A DNA stretch of 64,000 bases from positions 1 to 64,000 of the forward strand of contig NZ_JACICC010000004.1 of NCBI RefSeq assembly GCF_014195635.1. Reading direction: 5' to 3'. This document shows, piece after piece, positions 9,629 to 18,928 of this stretch (its first letter is position 1; each line of letters starts with the position of its first letter). The notes under the pieces are model-generated. The model searched no databases. It was not told the DNA's origin and saw only the letters and a list, made by a program, of their open reading frames with translations. Position numbers and translations under genes: made by a program. This stretch comes from Pseudochelatococcus contaminans (GTDB lineage Bacteria; Pseudomonadota; Alphaproteobacteria; Rhizobiales; Beijerinckiaceae).

Positions 9629-10822
9629 ATGCCAGACATCAACCGCGCTGCCGGCAGCGACGATGCGCCTCTTGCGGGGCTGAAGGTCATTGAGTTGGCG
9701 CGCATCCTCGCCGGGCCATGGATCGGCCAGACACTCGCTGATCTTGGCGCGGATGTCATCAAGGTGGAAAGCCCGCAAGGCGACGATACACGCCGATGGG
9801 GACCGCCGTTCATCACCGTCGACGACGAACAATCGGCTGCCTATTTCCATGCCTGCAACCGGGGGAAACGCTCGATCACCGCCGATTTCGCCAGCGAGGA
9901 AGGGCAGTCTCTCGTGCGCCGTCTCGTGCGCGATGCAGACGTTCTGATTGAGAACTTCAAGGTCGGCGGTCTGGCGAAATATGGCCTGGATTACGACAGC
10001 CTTCGCGAGATCAATCCACGGCTGATTTATTGCTCGGTGACGGGCTTTGGCCAGAATGGCCCTTACGCGAAACGCGCGGGCTATGACTTCATGATTCAGG
10101 GCATGGGCGGCATCATGGATCTGACCGGCGAGATGGATGGGCCGCCGGAGAAAATCGGCGTCGCCTTCGTCGACATTTTCACCGGGGTTTATGGTGTCGT
10201 CGCCATTCAGGCCGCGCTATGGCAGCGCGAGCGCACCGGCCTTGGCCAACATGTGGACATGGCGCTGTTCGATTGTATCACCGGCGTTCTGGCAAATCAG
10301 GCCATGAATTATCTTGCCTCCGGCATTGCCCCGAAGCGCCTCGGCAATGCGCACCCGAATATCGCGCCTTATCAGACCTTTTCTGTCGTGGATGGCTTCA
10401 TCATCCTCGCCGTGGGCAATGACGGCCAGTTCCAGCGCCTCCTTCAGGTGCTTGGCCTCAATGCGCTTGCATCAGATCCGCGCTTTGCCAGCAACGCCAG
10501 CAGGGTCAGCAATCGGGATGCGCTGGCAACGCTTCTGGGTGAGGCTATCGCGCAATGGCCACGCGATAAGCTGTTATCCGCGCTGGAAGCTGAAGGGGTG
10601 CCGGCGGGGCCGATCAACACCGTGGCGGATGTCTTCGCCGATCCTCAGATCAAGGCGCGTGGCATGCAGATTGCGCCGCAGGGGGTGCCCGGCGTTCGTA
10701 CGCCGATCACACTGAGCGGCGCAAGCCTCACTCTGGACAAGCGCTCTCCGCGTTTGGGGGAGCACACAGCGGAGATTCTGGCTGAACTCGACGCAGCCGA
10801 GCAGGTCAAGAGCACATCGTAA
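9629..10822 (+). CDS. Class III CoA-transferase (CaiB/BaiF), probable glutarate CoA-transferase
   Basis: A 397-residue CaiB/BaiF family transferase. The catalytic aspartate is D153 in KRAGYDFMIQGMGG, and the N-terminal GLKVIELARILAGPWIGQTL segment is typical. The ATG at 9629 has AAGGTG a few bases upstream; an in-frame GTG at 9626 is nearly equivalent. Directly downstream of gcdH, it most likely activates glutarate to glutaryl-CoA using succinyl-CoA or another donor, as mammalian SUGCT does, feeding the dehydrogenase. The family has broad substrates, so the assignment rests on the neighbour and not on a diagnostic residue. Confidence 0.88.
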   Translation: MPDINRAAGSDDAPLAGLKVIELARILAGPWIGQTLADLGADVIKVESPQGDDTRRWGPPFITVDDEQSAAYFHACNRGKRSITADFASEEGQSLVRRLVRDADVLIENFKVGGLAKYGLDYDSLREINPRLIYCSVTGFGQNGPYAKRAGYDFMIQGMGGIMDLTGEMDGPPEKIGVAFVDIFTGVYGVVAIQAALWQRERTGLGQHVDMALFDCITGVLANQAMNYLASGIAPKRLGNAHPNIAPYQTFSVVDGFIILAVGNDGQFQRLLQVLGLNALASDPRFASNASRVSNRDALATLLGEAIAQWPRDKLLSALEAEGVPAGPINTVADVFADPQIKARGMQIAPQGVPGVRTPITLSGASLTLDKRSPRLGEHTAEILAELDAAEQVKSTS

Positions 10823-10841
10823 CGGCGGTCCAGTCACCAGT

Positions 10842-10874
10842 TTCCTTCCGCATTTCAATGAGATGCGGAAGGAA
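10842..10874. terminator. Hairpin between convergent genes
   Basis: A perfect 12-bp stem, TTCCTTCCGCAT (10842-10853) with ATGCGGAAGGAA (10863-10874), and a 9-base loop. It lies exactly between the convergent CoA-transferase and aminotransferase genes, the place for a shared terminator, although neither side has a strong T-run. Confidence 0.55.
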
Positions 10875-10904
10875 GCTTATCGGGTGAAACAGGGCGCTGC
10901 TGCC

Positions 10905-12284
10905 TCAGGCCACGCCCACCTCGGCCTCGACTTCACGCAGCGATCGGGCGACGATCTCGAACATATCGTCCGCCTGCGCGCGGGTGATGATGAGCGGCGG
11001 GCAGAAAGCCACTGCATCGCCCATGCCGCGCGAGATCAGGCCATTGCGCTGCATGGTTTCGTTCATCAGGCGACCAAGCTTGCCAGCAACCTTGACGGAC
11101 TTCGCGGCCTTGTCATCGACCAGTTCAAGCGCGGCAATGAGGCCGACGCCGCGAACCTCGCCCACCAGCGGGCTTTCCGACAAGGTGTGCAGGCGATTAA
11201 GGAAGTGCGTGCCCGTTTCCTTGGCGTTTGCCACGAGATCGCGTTCCTTGATGATAGCGAGGTTCTCCAGCGCGACGATGGCGCCAAGCGGATGGCCACC
11301 CCCCGTGAAGCCATGACCGAACGTGCTGATCCGGTGGCTCTCGTCAGCGATGGGCTGGTAGAAACGGTCGTTCATCATGATGGCCGAGAACGGCACGTAG
11401 CTGGACGTGATCTGCTTCGACATCACCATGACATCGGGGCGGATGTCATAGGTTATGGAGCCGAACATCTCGCCGGTGCGGCCGAAGCCGCAGATGACTT
11501 CATCGGCAACGAAAAGCACGTCGTATTTTGCCAGAACGGCCTGAATCTTCTCAAAATAGGTGGCTGGCGGCACCACGACGCCACCGGCGCCCATGACCGG
11601 CTCCGCCCAGAAGGCCGCAACCGTGTCCGGCCCCTCGCGCTGGATCAGGGCATCAAGCTCATCCGCACAGCGGGTGGCGAACTGCTCTTCGGTTTCGCCG
11701 TTCTGGCCCTCTTTCCAGTAATGCGGCGCGAGGGTGTGCAGCACGCCGTTCAGGGGAAGATCGAACGACCGATGATTGTTCGGCAGGCCGGTAAGGCTAG
11801 CGGCCGCAATGGTAACCCCGTGATACGCACGGTTGCGGGCAATGACCTTTTTCTTCTCCGGCTTGCCGAGCGCGTTGGAGCGATACCACACCATCTTTAA
11901 AACGGTGTCGTTCGCTTCCGAACCGGAGTTCGTATAAAACACCTTCGACATTGGCACGTGTGCAAGCTTGATGAGCTGCTCCGCCAGTTCGATGGCCGGA
12001 CCATGAGTTTTGTGGCCGAAGTTATGATAATACGGCAGCTGCCGCATCTGCTTGACCACGACATCGATCAACCGCTGTTCCTGGAAACCAACGGCCACGC
12101 TCCACAACCCGGCCATGCCTTCGATAAAGCGCTTGCCGTTGTTGTCCTTCACGTAGATGCCCTGACCGCTTTCGATGATCATCGGCCCCACTTCCTCGTG
12201 GCGCCGTGCATCGGTATAGGCATGGAAATGGTGCGCGATATCGCGCTCTTCAGGGGTTTTATCGAAGTTCTTCAAGTCACTCAT
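10905..12284 (-). CDS. Class III omega-aminotransferase (pyruvate-dependent type)
   Basis: A 459-residue PLP-dependent class III aminotransferase. PLP-site residues seen are D261 in FVADEVICGFGRTG and the Schiff-base lysine K290 in VMVMSKQITSSYVPFS. Wording such as GLWSVAVGF, PYYHNFGHKTHGP, NSGSEANDTVLKMVWYRSNA and AYHGVTIAAASLTGLPNNHR is that of the omega-aminotransferase group that uses pyruvate as amine acceptor, to my recollection the same group as characterised (S)-selective enzymes from Ochrobactrum. The ATG at 12284 follows AAGGAAT. A LysR gene is divergent from it with 224 bases between starts. Substrate is open: beta-alanine, taurine, polyamines or other primary amines. Confidence 0.9.
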   Translation of the reverse strand: MSDLKNFDKTPEERDIAHHFHAYTDARRHEEVGPMIIESGQGIYVKDNNGKRFIEGMAGLWSVAVGFQEQRLIDVVVKQMRQLPYYHNFGHKTHGPAIELAEQLIKLAHVPMSKVFYTNSGSEANDTVLKMVWYRSNALGKPEKKKVIARNRAYHGVTIAAASLTGLPNNHRSFDLPLNGVLHTLAPHYWKEGQNGETEEQFATRCADELDALIQREGPDTVAAFWAEPVMGAGGVVVPPATYFEKIQAVLAKYDVLFVADEVICGFGRTGEMFGSITYDIRPDVMVMSKQITSSYVPFSAIMMNDRFYQPIADESHRISTFGHGFTGGGHPLGAIVALENLAIIKERDLVANAKETGTHFLNRLHTLSESPLVGEVRGVGLIAALELVDDKAAKSVKVAGKLGRLMNETMQRNGLISRGMGDAVAFCPPLIITRAQADDMFEIVARSLREVEAEVGVA

Positions 12285-12508
12285 GGTCGAGATTCCTTTG
12301 GTCATGCATGCAGCCCGCATGCATGAGGCAACATTTTTCCGGTTGCCTGTTCAGACGCGCGATTTTTTTGTGTGCTTTCGTTTGCTGCTCGCAGCCTGCT
12401 TCGCCGTCCAAGGCATCTGCTATCTCATCCATTCGGCTTCGTCGATATTCGTTTGCTTGACCAAAGTTTGATAAAATGAAAACGATTAGCCGGACTAAGG
12501 AGTGTGGC

Positions 12509-13441
12509 ATGAAACTGATTCCCAAACCTTTTCGCGGCAATCTTTCGGAGGCCGATATCGCCGGCTTGCGCGAGTTCGTCGAGATCGTCAAGGCAGGCGG
12601 GATCACGGCGGCGCAAGCACGTCTGGGAAAAGGTAAATCTGCCATAAGCTTGAGTCTCAGCCGCCTTGAAGGGCGTCTTGCGATGCGTCTTTGCGAGCGG
12701 GGCCGTTCGGGGTTCAGCCTGACGGAGCAGGGGCAGATGGTGCACTCCGCAGCCGTCCAGCTTCTCGCCGATATCGGGCGCTTCAATGACTTCGTTGGTG
12801 CCGCGATTCACAAACTGGAAGACACGGTCACGTTGCTCGCCGACGACAGCTTCCTGTTTGAGTTCACCGAACCGCTCACCCGTGCCATCGCCCGCATTGG
12901 TGACCGCTATCCCGATCTTGGCCTGAACGTGCGCATGACATCGCCCGATCATATCTATGCCTCTGTTTTGGAAGGCACGGGCGATCTGGGGTTCACGACC
13001 CTGAACCGGCTCAACGATGCCCTTGATATTACGCCGGTTTGCATGGAGCGGATGGGTATCTTCTGCGGCAAGGATCATCCGTTGTTCAATTGTGACGATG
13101 CCGAGCTTACCCCGGAAACCTTCCGTCAATATGGTTTTGTCGCCCCCGAAGTTACGCAGGAGGAGCTGTATTCAGAGTTCGTGCGTGGTCTTAAAATAAA
13201 GGCGCGCGCACCGACGATTCTCTCCCGTATGTTGCTTGTTCTGTCATCGCGATACCTCGGTATTGTGCCACTCACCTTTGCGCAACATTGGGTAGACAAG
13301 GGGGATATTCGCGAACTCCGGGTCGACGGCAGCCGGACGGATAACATCTGCCATCTCGTGCATCGCAAGGCACGCCCGCTCGGTCTGGGAGGCACGATCT
13401 TTCGCAGCATATTGATTGAAGAGTTAAGCAACAAGACCTGA
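12509..13441 (+). CDS. LysR-family regulator beside aminotransferase gene
   Basis: A 310-residue LysR-type regulator, more divergent than the other two in the window. The helix-turn-helix reads LREFVEIVKAGGITAAQARL then GKGKSAISLSLSRLEGRLAM; an effector domain follows and ends ILIEELSNKT. The ATG at 12509 has a perfect AAGGAG at 12497-12502; an in-frame ATG at 12476 has none. Divergent from the omega-aminotransferase gene, so it probably controls amine or amino-acid uptake/transamination. No ligand can be deduced. Confidence 0.88.
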   Translation: MKLIPKPFRGNLSEADIAGLREFVEIVKAGGITAAQARLGKGKSAISLSLSRLEGRLAMRLCERGRSGFSLTEQGQMVHSAAVQLLADIGRFNDFVGAAIHKLEDTVTLLADDSFLFEFTEPLTRAIARIGDRYPDLGLNVRMTSPDHIYASVLEGTGDLGFTTLNRLNDALDITPVCMERMGIFCGKDHPLFNCDDAELTPETFRQYGFVAPEVTQEELYSEFVRGLKIKARAPTILSRMLLVLSSRYLGIVPLTFAQHWVDKGDIRELRVDGSRTDNICHLVHRKARPLGLGGTIFRSILIEELSNKT

Positions 13442-13510
13442 ATATCCGGAGTTAAATCCTCTTACGATCACTATATTCAATCAAATCCAGCCGCGTTTTA
13501 ATTCAAACAA

Positions 13511-13987
13511 TCATCTGTGCTTGACCTTTGACCGGCGCGGATTAAGCGCGTCGCGCATGGCAAGGCTCGAATGGATACGCGTCACACCGGGAAGACGCGA
13601 CAGCACCTCGCCGTGAAGCGCTTCATAGGCTGCGGTGTTTTCAACCTCGACACGCAGCCAGTAGTCCACCGCGCCAGTCATAAGAAAACATTCTTTTATT
13701 TCCGGACGCTTACGAACTGCAGACTCAAAGCGGGCCAGAAAGTCCTCCGTCTGCCGCTCAAGCGTCACCTGCACCACAACGCTGACAGCATCTTCGCCCT
13801 GGCTCACCCCGCTCGTCAAAACCGTATAGCCACGGATGACGCCAATTGTTTCAAGCAGCTTGATCCGACGATGGCAGGCAGATGGCGACAGCCCGACCTC
13901 TGCTGCAATCGCGGCATTTGTACGCCGCGCGTTTTGTCGCAGCAGCAACAGGATGGCGCGGTCCACTGCATCCAGGGTTGTGGTCAT
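13511..13987 (-). CDS. Lrp/AsnC-family regulator of D-amino-acid genes
   Basis: A 158-residue Lrp/AsnC protein: N-terminal helix-turn-helix (LDAVDRAILLLLRQNARR, then IAAEVGLSPSACHRRIKLL) and a C-terminal RAM ligand-binding domain containing CFLMTGAVDYWLRVEVENT. The length is normal. It is divergent from the alanine racemase/D-amino-acid dehydrogenase genes. Known: in alpha- and gammaproteobacteria, Lrp-type proteins activate the dad operon in response to alanine. Inferred: this protein does the same here and binds the A+T-rich region between the two starts. Confidence 0.92.
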   Translation of the reverse strand: MTTTLDAVDRAILLLLRQNARRTNAAIAAEVGLSPSACHRRIKLLETIGVIRGYTVLTSGVSQGEDAVSVVVQVTLERQTEDFLARFESAVRKRPEIKECFLMTGAVDYWLRVEVENTAAYEALHGEVLSRLPGVTRIHSSLAMRDALNPRRSKVKHR

Positions 13988-14108
13988 TTATTTCAGCCTG
14001 TCTCGTTTTTATATCAAAATGGCATTATTTTTCGCATAAAATTCGACGAATCGATAACATAATTCACGATCATCCGCATACCATTTAAGAAAAATGGGGG
14101 AATGCGGG

Positions 14109-15236
14109 ATGATCGGTCTCGTTCATATTGCCGGTGCGGTGTTGCGCATCGATCTAGGCGCAATCGTTGCTAATTATCACATCATTCGGAAACAGGCCGC
14201 CGGTGCCGAGGTGGCGGGCGTCGTTAAAGCCAACGCATATGGGCTTGGCGCGCCGGAAGTTGCGGCGGCATTGGCACAGGCAGGTTGCCGCCATTTCTTC
14301 GTCGCGCAGCTCAGTGAGGCTGTGTCGTTGCGTCACGCACTTGACGCGAGTGGGGCGCTCAGCAATGCCACGCTGTACGTTTTAAACGGCCTTCAGCCGG
14401 GCGCGGAGTCGGTTGCAGCGGAAATCGGGGTCACCCCGGTCCTCAACTCGCTGGATCAGGTTGATCGCTGGTCCGCCGAAGCTGCCGCGTGCGGACGCGC
14501 TCTCCCGGCGGCGCTTCAAGTCGATAGCGGCATGTCTCGCCTCGGCCTGCCGCCTGCGGAGGTGGAGACGCTGGCATCCGCTCCCGAGCGGCTGAATGGC
14601 ATCGACCTGCGCGTGATCATGAGCCACCTTGCTTGTGCGGACGACGCTACGGCGAAGGCTAATAAAGCGCAAACCGAGGCTTTCGAGGTACTCGCCAGCC
14701 GTTTTCCGGGAGTGCCGCGTTCGCTCGATAATTCCGGCGGCAGTTTCCTGCCCCGCGGCCATTTTAATATCGTCCGTCCAGGTATCGCGCTTTATGGAGG
14801 GGCACCGCAGGCGGGAAGTCCGAATCCCATGCACCCGGTCGTGACGCTTGAAGCACGGATCGTGCAGGTTCGTGATGTCCCGGCCGGCGTCGGTGTGGGG
14901 TATGGTCTCAGTTCCGTTGCCGGCTATGCACGCCGTATCGCCACCATCGCCGTGGGCTACGCCGATGGATGGCCGCGTCATCTGAGCAATTGCGGTTCGG
15001 TTTTCATCGGCGGGCACCGGGCACCGATTGCCGGCCGCGTCTCGATGGACAGCATCACAATCGACGTGACTGAAGTGCCTCCGGCGCTGTTGTATCCAGG
15101 CGCGTCGGTCGAGCTGCTCGGGCCGCATCAGACTATTGATGACGTAGCGTCCGATGCCGGCACCATCTCCTATGAAATCCTCACCCAACTCGGCCAGCGC
15201 TACGCACGGGAGTACATCCCGGTGGCGGAGGGCTGA
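14109..15236 (+). CDS. dadX: Alanine racemase (catabolic, DadX-type)
   Basis: A 375-residue fold-III PLP enzyme interconverting L- and D-alanine. The PLP lysine is K40 in AGVVKANAYGLGA; other family segments are LQVDSGMSRLGL, LYGGAPQAG, IATIAVGYADGW and RVSMDSITIDV. I prefer the ATG at 14109 because GGGGGAA lies 6 bases upstream (14096-14102); an in-frame ATG at 14094 would place that site inside the gene. Being next to the D-amino-acid dehydrogenase gene and opposite an Lrp gene, it is the catabolic racemase; a cell-wall alr copy is probably elsewhere. Confidence 0.93.
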   Translation: MIGLVHIAGAVLRIDLGAIVANYHIIRKQAAGAEVAGVVKANAYGLGAPEVAAALAQAGCRHFFVAQLSEAVSLRHALDASGALSNATLYVLNGLQPGAESVAAEIGVTPVLNSLDQVDRWSAEAAACGRALPAALQVDSGMSRLGLPPAEVETLASAPERLNGIDLRVIMSHLACADDATAKANKAQTEAFEVLASRFPGVPRSLDNSGGSFLPRGHFNIVRPGIALYGGAPQAGSPNPMHPVVTLEARIVQVRDVPAGVGVGYGLSSVAGYARRIATIAVGYADGWPRHLSNCGSVFIGGHRAPIAGRVSMDSITIDVTEVPPALLYPGASVELLGPHQTIDDVASDAGTISYEILTQLGQRYAREYIPVAEG

Positions 15237-15333
15237 AATCGGCACGGGGACGCGTCAGAAAATTAATTTGGATGAATCCAATTGCTGAATACATCCGAAT
15301 TCGAAATATTTAAGAATAAAACTTCTCAATAGT

Positions 15334-15349
15334 TTGAATAAAAATTCAA
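15334..15349. promoter_or_regulatory. A+T-rich dyad upstream of dadA
   Basis: TTGAAT-AAAA-ATTCAA, a perfect 6-bp inverted repeat in the A+T-rich 15237-15418 gap between racemase and dehydrogenase. Lrp-type proteins prefer such A+T-rich dyads, so this may be a second binding site or an internal promoter element; it is a visual call only. Confidence 0.35.
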
Positions 15350-15418
15350 GAACAGAGAAATACAGAAAGTAAACCGTCGTTCAACATAAAGATCGCTATC
15401 TCCAGAGGTCACAGTCTT

Positions 15419-16675
15419 ATGAAAATCGCTATTCTTGGAAGCGGTGTGATCGGCGTCACATCCGCGTGGTATCTGGCGGAGGCAGGGCACGAGGTGGTCG
15501 TTATCGATCGCCAGCCCGGTCCTGCGCTCGAAACAAGTTTTGCCAACGCAGGTGAAATATCACCCGGCTATGCTTCGCCATGGGGCGCGCCAGGCATCCC
15601 CTCCAAGGCGCTCCGCTGGTTGTTCATGGAGCACGCGCCGCTGATCCTGCGCCCACAGGCCGATATGGCCATGGTGCGGTGGCTTCTGGCGATGCTCGCC
15701 AATTGCACGGAAGCGGCCTATCACGTCAACAAAAGCCGCATGGTTCGTCTTGCCGAGTTCAGCCGCGATGAGTTGATCGCGCTGCGCACCCGCACGGGCA
15801 TCGCGTATGACGAGCGCAGCCTTGGCACGCTTCAGCTTTTCCGCGAGCAGAAGCAGATGGACGGTATCGCGAAGGACATTGAGGTCTTGCGGGAAGACGG
15901 CGTGCCGTTCGAAGTTCTGGACCGCGCGGGCTGCATCGCGGCTGAGCCAGGTTTGGCTAATAGCGCCGTGCCCTTCGTCGGGGGGCTGCGCCTGCCGAAC
16001 GATGAAACCGGCGATTGCTTCAAGTTCACAAACGCGCTCGCCGATATGGCAAAGGCGAAAGGCGTTACCTTCCTTGCGGAACACTCCATCAAGAGGCTTG
16101 TGTCCGAAGGTGGCAAAATAACCCGCATTGAGACGGACAAGGGTAACGTTTCAGCCGATGTCTATCTGGTGGCTTTGGGAAGCTATTCGCCCCATATTCT
16201 GGCGCCGCTCGGCATCAAGCTGCCAGTTTATCCGGTGAAAGGTTACTCGATTACCGTGCCGATTACCGAAGAAGCACGTGCTCCGGTTTCGACCATTCTC
16301 GATGAGAGCTTCAAGGTGGCCATCACCCGGCTTGGCGACCGCATCCGGGTTGGCGGCATGGCCGAAATTTCCGGGTTCAATCTTGATCTGCCGCCAAGGC
16401 GGCGGGCGACACTGGAACATTCCGTCGGTTCGCTTTTCCCCGGTGCCGGCGATCTGCGACAGGGAACCTTCTGGAGCGGTCTGCGTCCCATGACGCCCGA
16501 CAGCACGCCGGTTATCGGGCCGACATCCATCTCCAACCTGTTCCTCAATACGGGCCACGGCACGCTCGGCTGGACGATGGCATGTGGCTCGGCAAGCTTG
16601 ATTGCTTCCCGGATCAGTGGCACGACACCACCCGTCGACCCCGAGGGCCTTGACATCACGCGCTACTCCAACTGA
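15419..16675 (+). CDS. dadA: D-amino-acid dehydrogenase
   Basis: A 418-residue FAD-dependent D-amino-acid dehydrogenase of the DadA family. The N-terminal Rossmann motif reads [20 protein letters not shown] and the C-terminus has the usual [16 protein letters not shown] and [15 protein letters not shown] segments. It oxidises D-alanine and related amino acids to 2-oxo acids and ammonium, passing electrons to the respiratory chain at the membrane. AGAGG lies before the ATG. It follows the racemase gene by 182 bases and precedes a RidA gene by 26 bases, so the trio forms an L-alanine to pyruvate route. Confidence 0.95.
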   Translation: MKIAILGSGVIGVTSAWYLAEAGHEVVVIDRQPGPALETSFANAGEISPGYASPWGAPGIPSKALRWLFMEHAPLILRPQADMAMVRWLLAMLANCTEAAYHVNKSRMVRLAEFSRDELIALRTRTGIAYDERSLGTLQLFREQKQMDGIAKDIEVLREDGVPFEVLDRAGCIAAEPGLANSAVPFVGGLRLPNDETGDCFKFTNALADMAKAKGVTFLAEHSIKRLVSEGGKITRIETDKGNVSADVYLVALGSYSPHILAPLGIKLPVYPVKGYSITVPITEEARAPVSTILDESFKVAITRLGDRIRVGGMAEISGFNLDLPPRRRATLEHSVGSLFPGAGDLRQGTFWSGLRPMTPDSTPVIGPTSISNLFLNTGHGTLGWTMACGSASLIASRISGTTPPVDPEGLDITRYSN

Positions 16676-16701
16676 CCCCTTTATCATTAAGGAGATCTGC
16701 T

Positions 16702-17049
16702 ATGAGCATCCAACGTCTGAAATCCGGCCCGCGCATGAGCCAGGCCGTCATCCATAACGGCATCGTTTATCTCGCAGGGCAGGTGGGAACCCCCGGCAAG
16801 GACACCGAGACGCAGACCCGCGAAGTGCTGGCCTCCATCGACGACCTGCTTGGCCTGGCCGGAACCAACCGCTCGCGCATTCTTCAGGCGACCGTCTGGC
16901 TTGCCGATATGGCCGACTTCGATGTCATGAACGGCGTGTGGGAAGAGTGGACCGGCGGCAAGGATACGCCCGCCCGCGCGACCGGCGAGGTTCGCCTGGC
17001 GACGCCTGAATATAAGGTCGAGATCATCGTCGTCGCTGCGCTTCCCTGA
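16702..17049 (+). CDS. RidA-family (YjgF/YER057c) imine deaminase
   Basis: A 115-residue RidA-superfamily protein with a good AAGGAG site at 16689-16694. The C-terminal GEVRLATPEYKVEIIVVAAL stretch is the family barrel/active-site region; the usual conserved arginine is present in GEVRLA. RidA proteins hydrolyse reactive enamines/imines made by PLP enzymes and amino-acid oxidases. Placed directly after dadA, it probably clears 2-iminopropionate released by the dehydrogenase. A terminator-like hairpin follows. Confidence 0.92.
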   Translation: MSIQRLKSGPRMSQAVIHNGIVYLAGQVGTPGKDTETQTREVLASIDDLLGLAGTNRSRILQATVWLADMADFDVMNGVWEEWTGGKDTPARATGEVRLATPEYKVEIIVVAALP

Positions 17050-17055
17050 TAATAG

Positions 17056-17129
17056 ATGCAGGGTGCGGCAAGTTGTAGCATTGAGCGATCAAGGCGACAG
17101 CTTGCACGCATCCTGCATTGATTTTTTCA
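17056..17129 (+). terminator. Probable terminator of the dad operon
   Basis: ATGCAGGGTGCGGCAAG (17056-17072) pairs with CTTGCACGCATCCTGCAT (17101-17118) over 17 base pairs with one G-U pair and one bulged base; the loop is 28 bases. It is followed by ATTTTTTC at 17121-17128. The long loop is unusual, but position and T-run fit termination after the RidA gene. Confidence 0.6.
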
Positions 17130-17821
17130 TTAAATATATTATTAGACAGGATGCTGCTGCTTCTGTTCCGGCAATTGTCTGCCGATGTCTTCTTTGAGCA
17201 CCCCCATGCCCGGCAATGAATGCTGCCGTTGATTGCGGGGGAGGTAAGCGTATCAAGGCGCTGTAGAGCGCGACTCCGGACGCTATAGAAAGCCGCAGTT
17301 CGCAGTTCAACCGCTCCCTGACGGGGCGTGCACAATTTGCGATGTGTATAAGTCGACACTTCTATTCCGGCCAGGCAGCATCTGCTCTCCGTGGAAAAGA
17401 ACTATACCTTATGTTCTATCGAAAATGTTTCCGGTGCAATGAATAGCGCTGGATAACCTTCACATTCATGTGGCAGGAGACTCGACCTGCCGGTGCAAAT
17501 GTCGCACGTATCGATCCCGTAGCTCGACTGGAGCTGCGATCGTCATCCACTCCAAATGCACACTTCAAATCTATAATGGCAGGATCGTTCGATTAGCTGT
17601 GGATAGTTATCGAAAATCCATCAATTTGTCGTCAGATGTTTGCAGCGTCTCTAAACTGTAATTCTCGGTTGTTAGGGTTTGCACGCGGCCATTTGCAATG
17701 ACATACGAGCGGTTTCTGTCGCGCCCGGTCATGTGAGCTATCCGCCAGAACTTCGGGACTGTCCTGACGCCATAGGCCATCTGGGCTCCCGCAATTTTCC
17801 AACCATTTAACAAGATGGGAC
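17130..17821. other. Long intergenic region before pstS
   Basis: About 690 bases with no convincing gene between the dad terminator and pstS. Short frames here (for example 17024-17359 minus, 17470-17661 plus) have no ribosome-binding site or recognisable protein sequence. It must carry the pstS promoter. A degraded Pho-box-like stretch, CTGTCGCGCCCGGTCATG at 17716-17733, has the right halves but wrong spacing (7+3+7 rather than 7+4+7), so I do not call it. Confidence 0.5.
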
Positions 17822-17828
17822 TAGGATC

Positions 17829-18866
17829 ATGAAGAACGCACTCAAGGTAAGCGTTGCCGCTCTCGCTATTGCTGGCGTCTTCTCCGCCACCGGAGCCATT
17901 GCCCAGCAGAACCGCGACACCATTCAGATCGCCGGCTCGTCCACGGTTCTGCCGTTCGCATCGATCGTCGCTGAGGAATTCAGCGCCGCGAACCCGCAGT
18001 TCAAGACGCCGGTCGTCGCTTCGGGCGGTTCGGGCGGTGGTCTGCGCCAGTTCTGCGAGGGCGTCGGCCCCGCCACCATCGACATCGCGAATGCCTCGCG
18101 CCGCATCCGCGCCGGTGAAGTCGAGACCTGCAACAAGAACGGCGTCAACGACATCCGTGAAGTCCGCATCGGTTATGACGGCATCGTCTTCGCCGTTCCG
18201 CTGGAAAAGGGCGACTTCGCGCTGGAGCCGGTCCACATTTATAAGGCAATCGCCGACAAGCTCTATGTTGACGGCAAGTGGGTCGCCAACCCCAACAAGA
18301 CCTGGAAGGACGTTGACGCGTCGCTTCCCGATCAGCCGATCGTGCTCGCCATCCCGGCTCCGAACCACGGCACGCGTGAAGTGTTCGAAGAGCGCGTGAT
18401 TGCACCTGGCTTCAAGGCCAGCAACCCGCCGGCCGATGCGCCGAAGGAAGCTCAGTCCGCTCTGCGTCAGGACGTCGTCGTCGAGATCGCCGGCGATTAC
18501 ACCGAGACGCTGGCTCGTCTGAAGTCCGACCCCAACACCGTCGGCGTGTTCGGTCTGTCGTTCTACGACCAGAACCGCGATTCGCTGAAGGTTGCCACGG
18601 TGTCGGGCGTCGAGCCCACGCTTGAGACCATTGCCAAGGGTGAATACCCGGTGTCGCGTCCGCTCTTCTTCTACGTGAAGGGCGAGCACGTCGGCGTTAT
18701 CCCCGGCATCAACGAGTACGTCGAGTTCTTCCTTTCCGACGACGTCGCCGGTGAGGGTGGTCGTCTTGAGAGCGCCGGTCTGATCCCCGCTCCGAAGGAT
18801 GAGACCGCAGCCGTTCTCGAAGCCTACAAGGCAGGCACCAAGCTCACGGCTGACGACGTGAAGTAA
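17829..18866 (+). CDS. pstS: Phosphate ABC transporter substrate-binding protein
   Basis: A 345-residue periplasmic phosphate-binding protein. The signal peptide is MKNALKVSVAALAIAGVFSA with likely cleavage after A25. The phosphate-site wording IQIAGSSTVLPFA, SGGSGGGLRQFCEGVGPATI and NHGTREVFEE is characteristic of the PstS family of alphaproteobacteria. It is the first gene of pstSCAB, with two strong hairpins between it and pstC, as commonly seen after binding-protein genes that must be made in excess. Codon usage looks highly optimised, and as a side effect a 451-codon open frame exists on the opposite strand. Confidence 0.95.
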   Translation: MKNALKVSVAALAIAGVFSATGAIAQQNRDTIQIAGSSTVLPFASIVAEEFSAANPQFKTPVVASGGSGGGLRQFCEGVGPATIDIANASRRIRAGEVETCNKNGVNDIREVRIGYDGIVFAVPLEKGDFALEPVHIYKAIADKLYVDGKWVANPNKTWKDVDASLPDQPIVLAIPAPNHGTREVFEERVIAPGFKASNPPADAPKEAQSALRQDVVVEIAGDYTETLARLKSDPNTVGVFGLSFYDQNRDSLKVATVSGVEPTLETIAKGEYPVSRPLFFYVKGEHVGVIPGINEYVEFFLSDDVAGEGGRLESAGLIPAPKDETAAVLEAYKAGTKLTADDVK

Positions 18867-18867
18867 T

Positions 18868-18891
18868 CCTGCCGCGGCAATGGCCGGCAGG
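18868..18891. repeat. Hairpin 1 in pstS-pstC gap
   Basis: CCTGCCG (18868-18874) pairs with CGGCAGG (18885-18891) with a 10-base loop, immediately after the pstS stop codon. With the second hairpin downstream it may protect the pstS message from 3' decay or reduce read-through into pstC. Confidence 0.5.
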
Positions 18892-18928
18892 TTCCACCCG
18901 CTGGCCGTCACCGTGACGATATGAACCG

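Noticed and set aside
17024-17359. A 111-codon minus-strand frame in the ridA-pstS gap
   Set aside because: It overlaps the ridA 3' end and the terminator hairpin, and lacks a ribosome-binding site and any family resemblance.
17716-17733. Possible Pho box upstream of pstS
   Set aside because: The halves resemble CTGTCAT only weakly and the spacing is one base short, so it is not called as a PhoB site.
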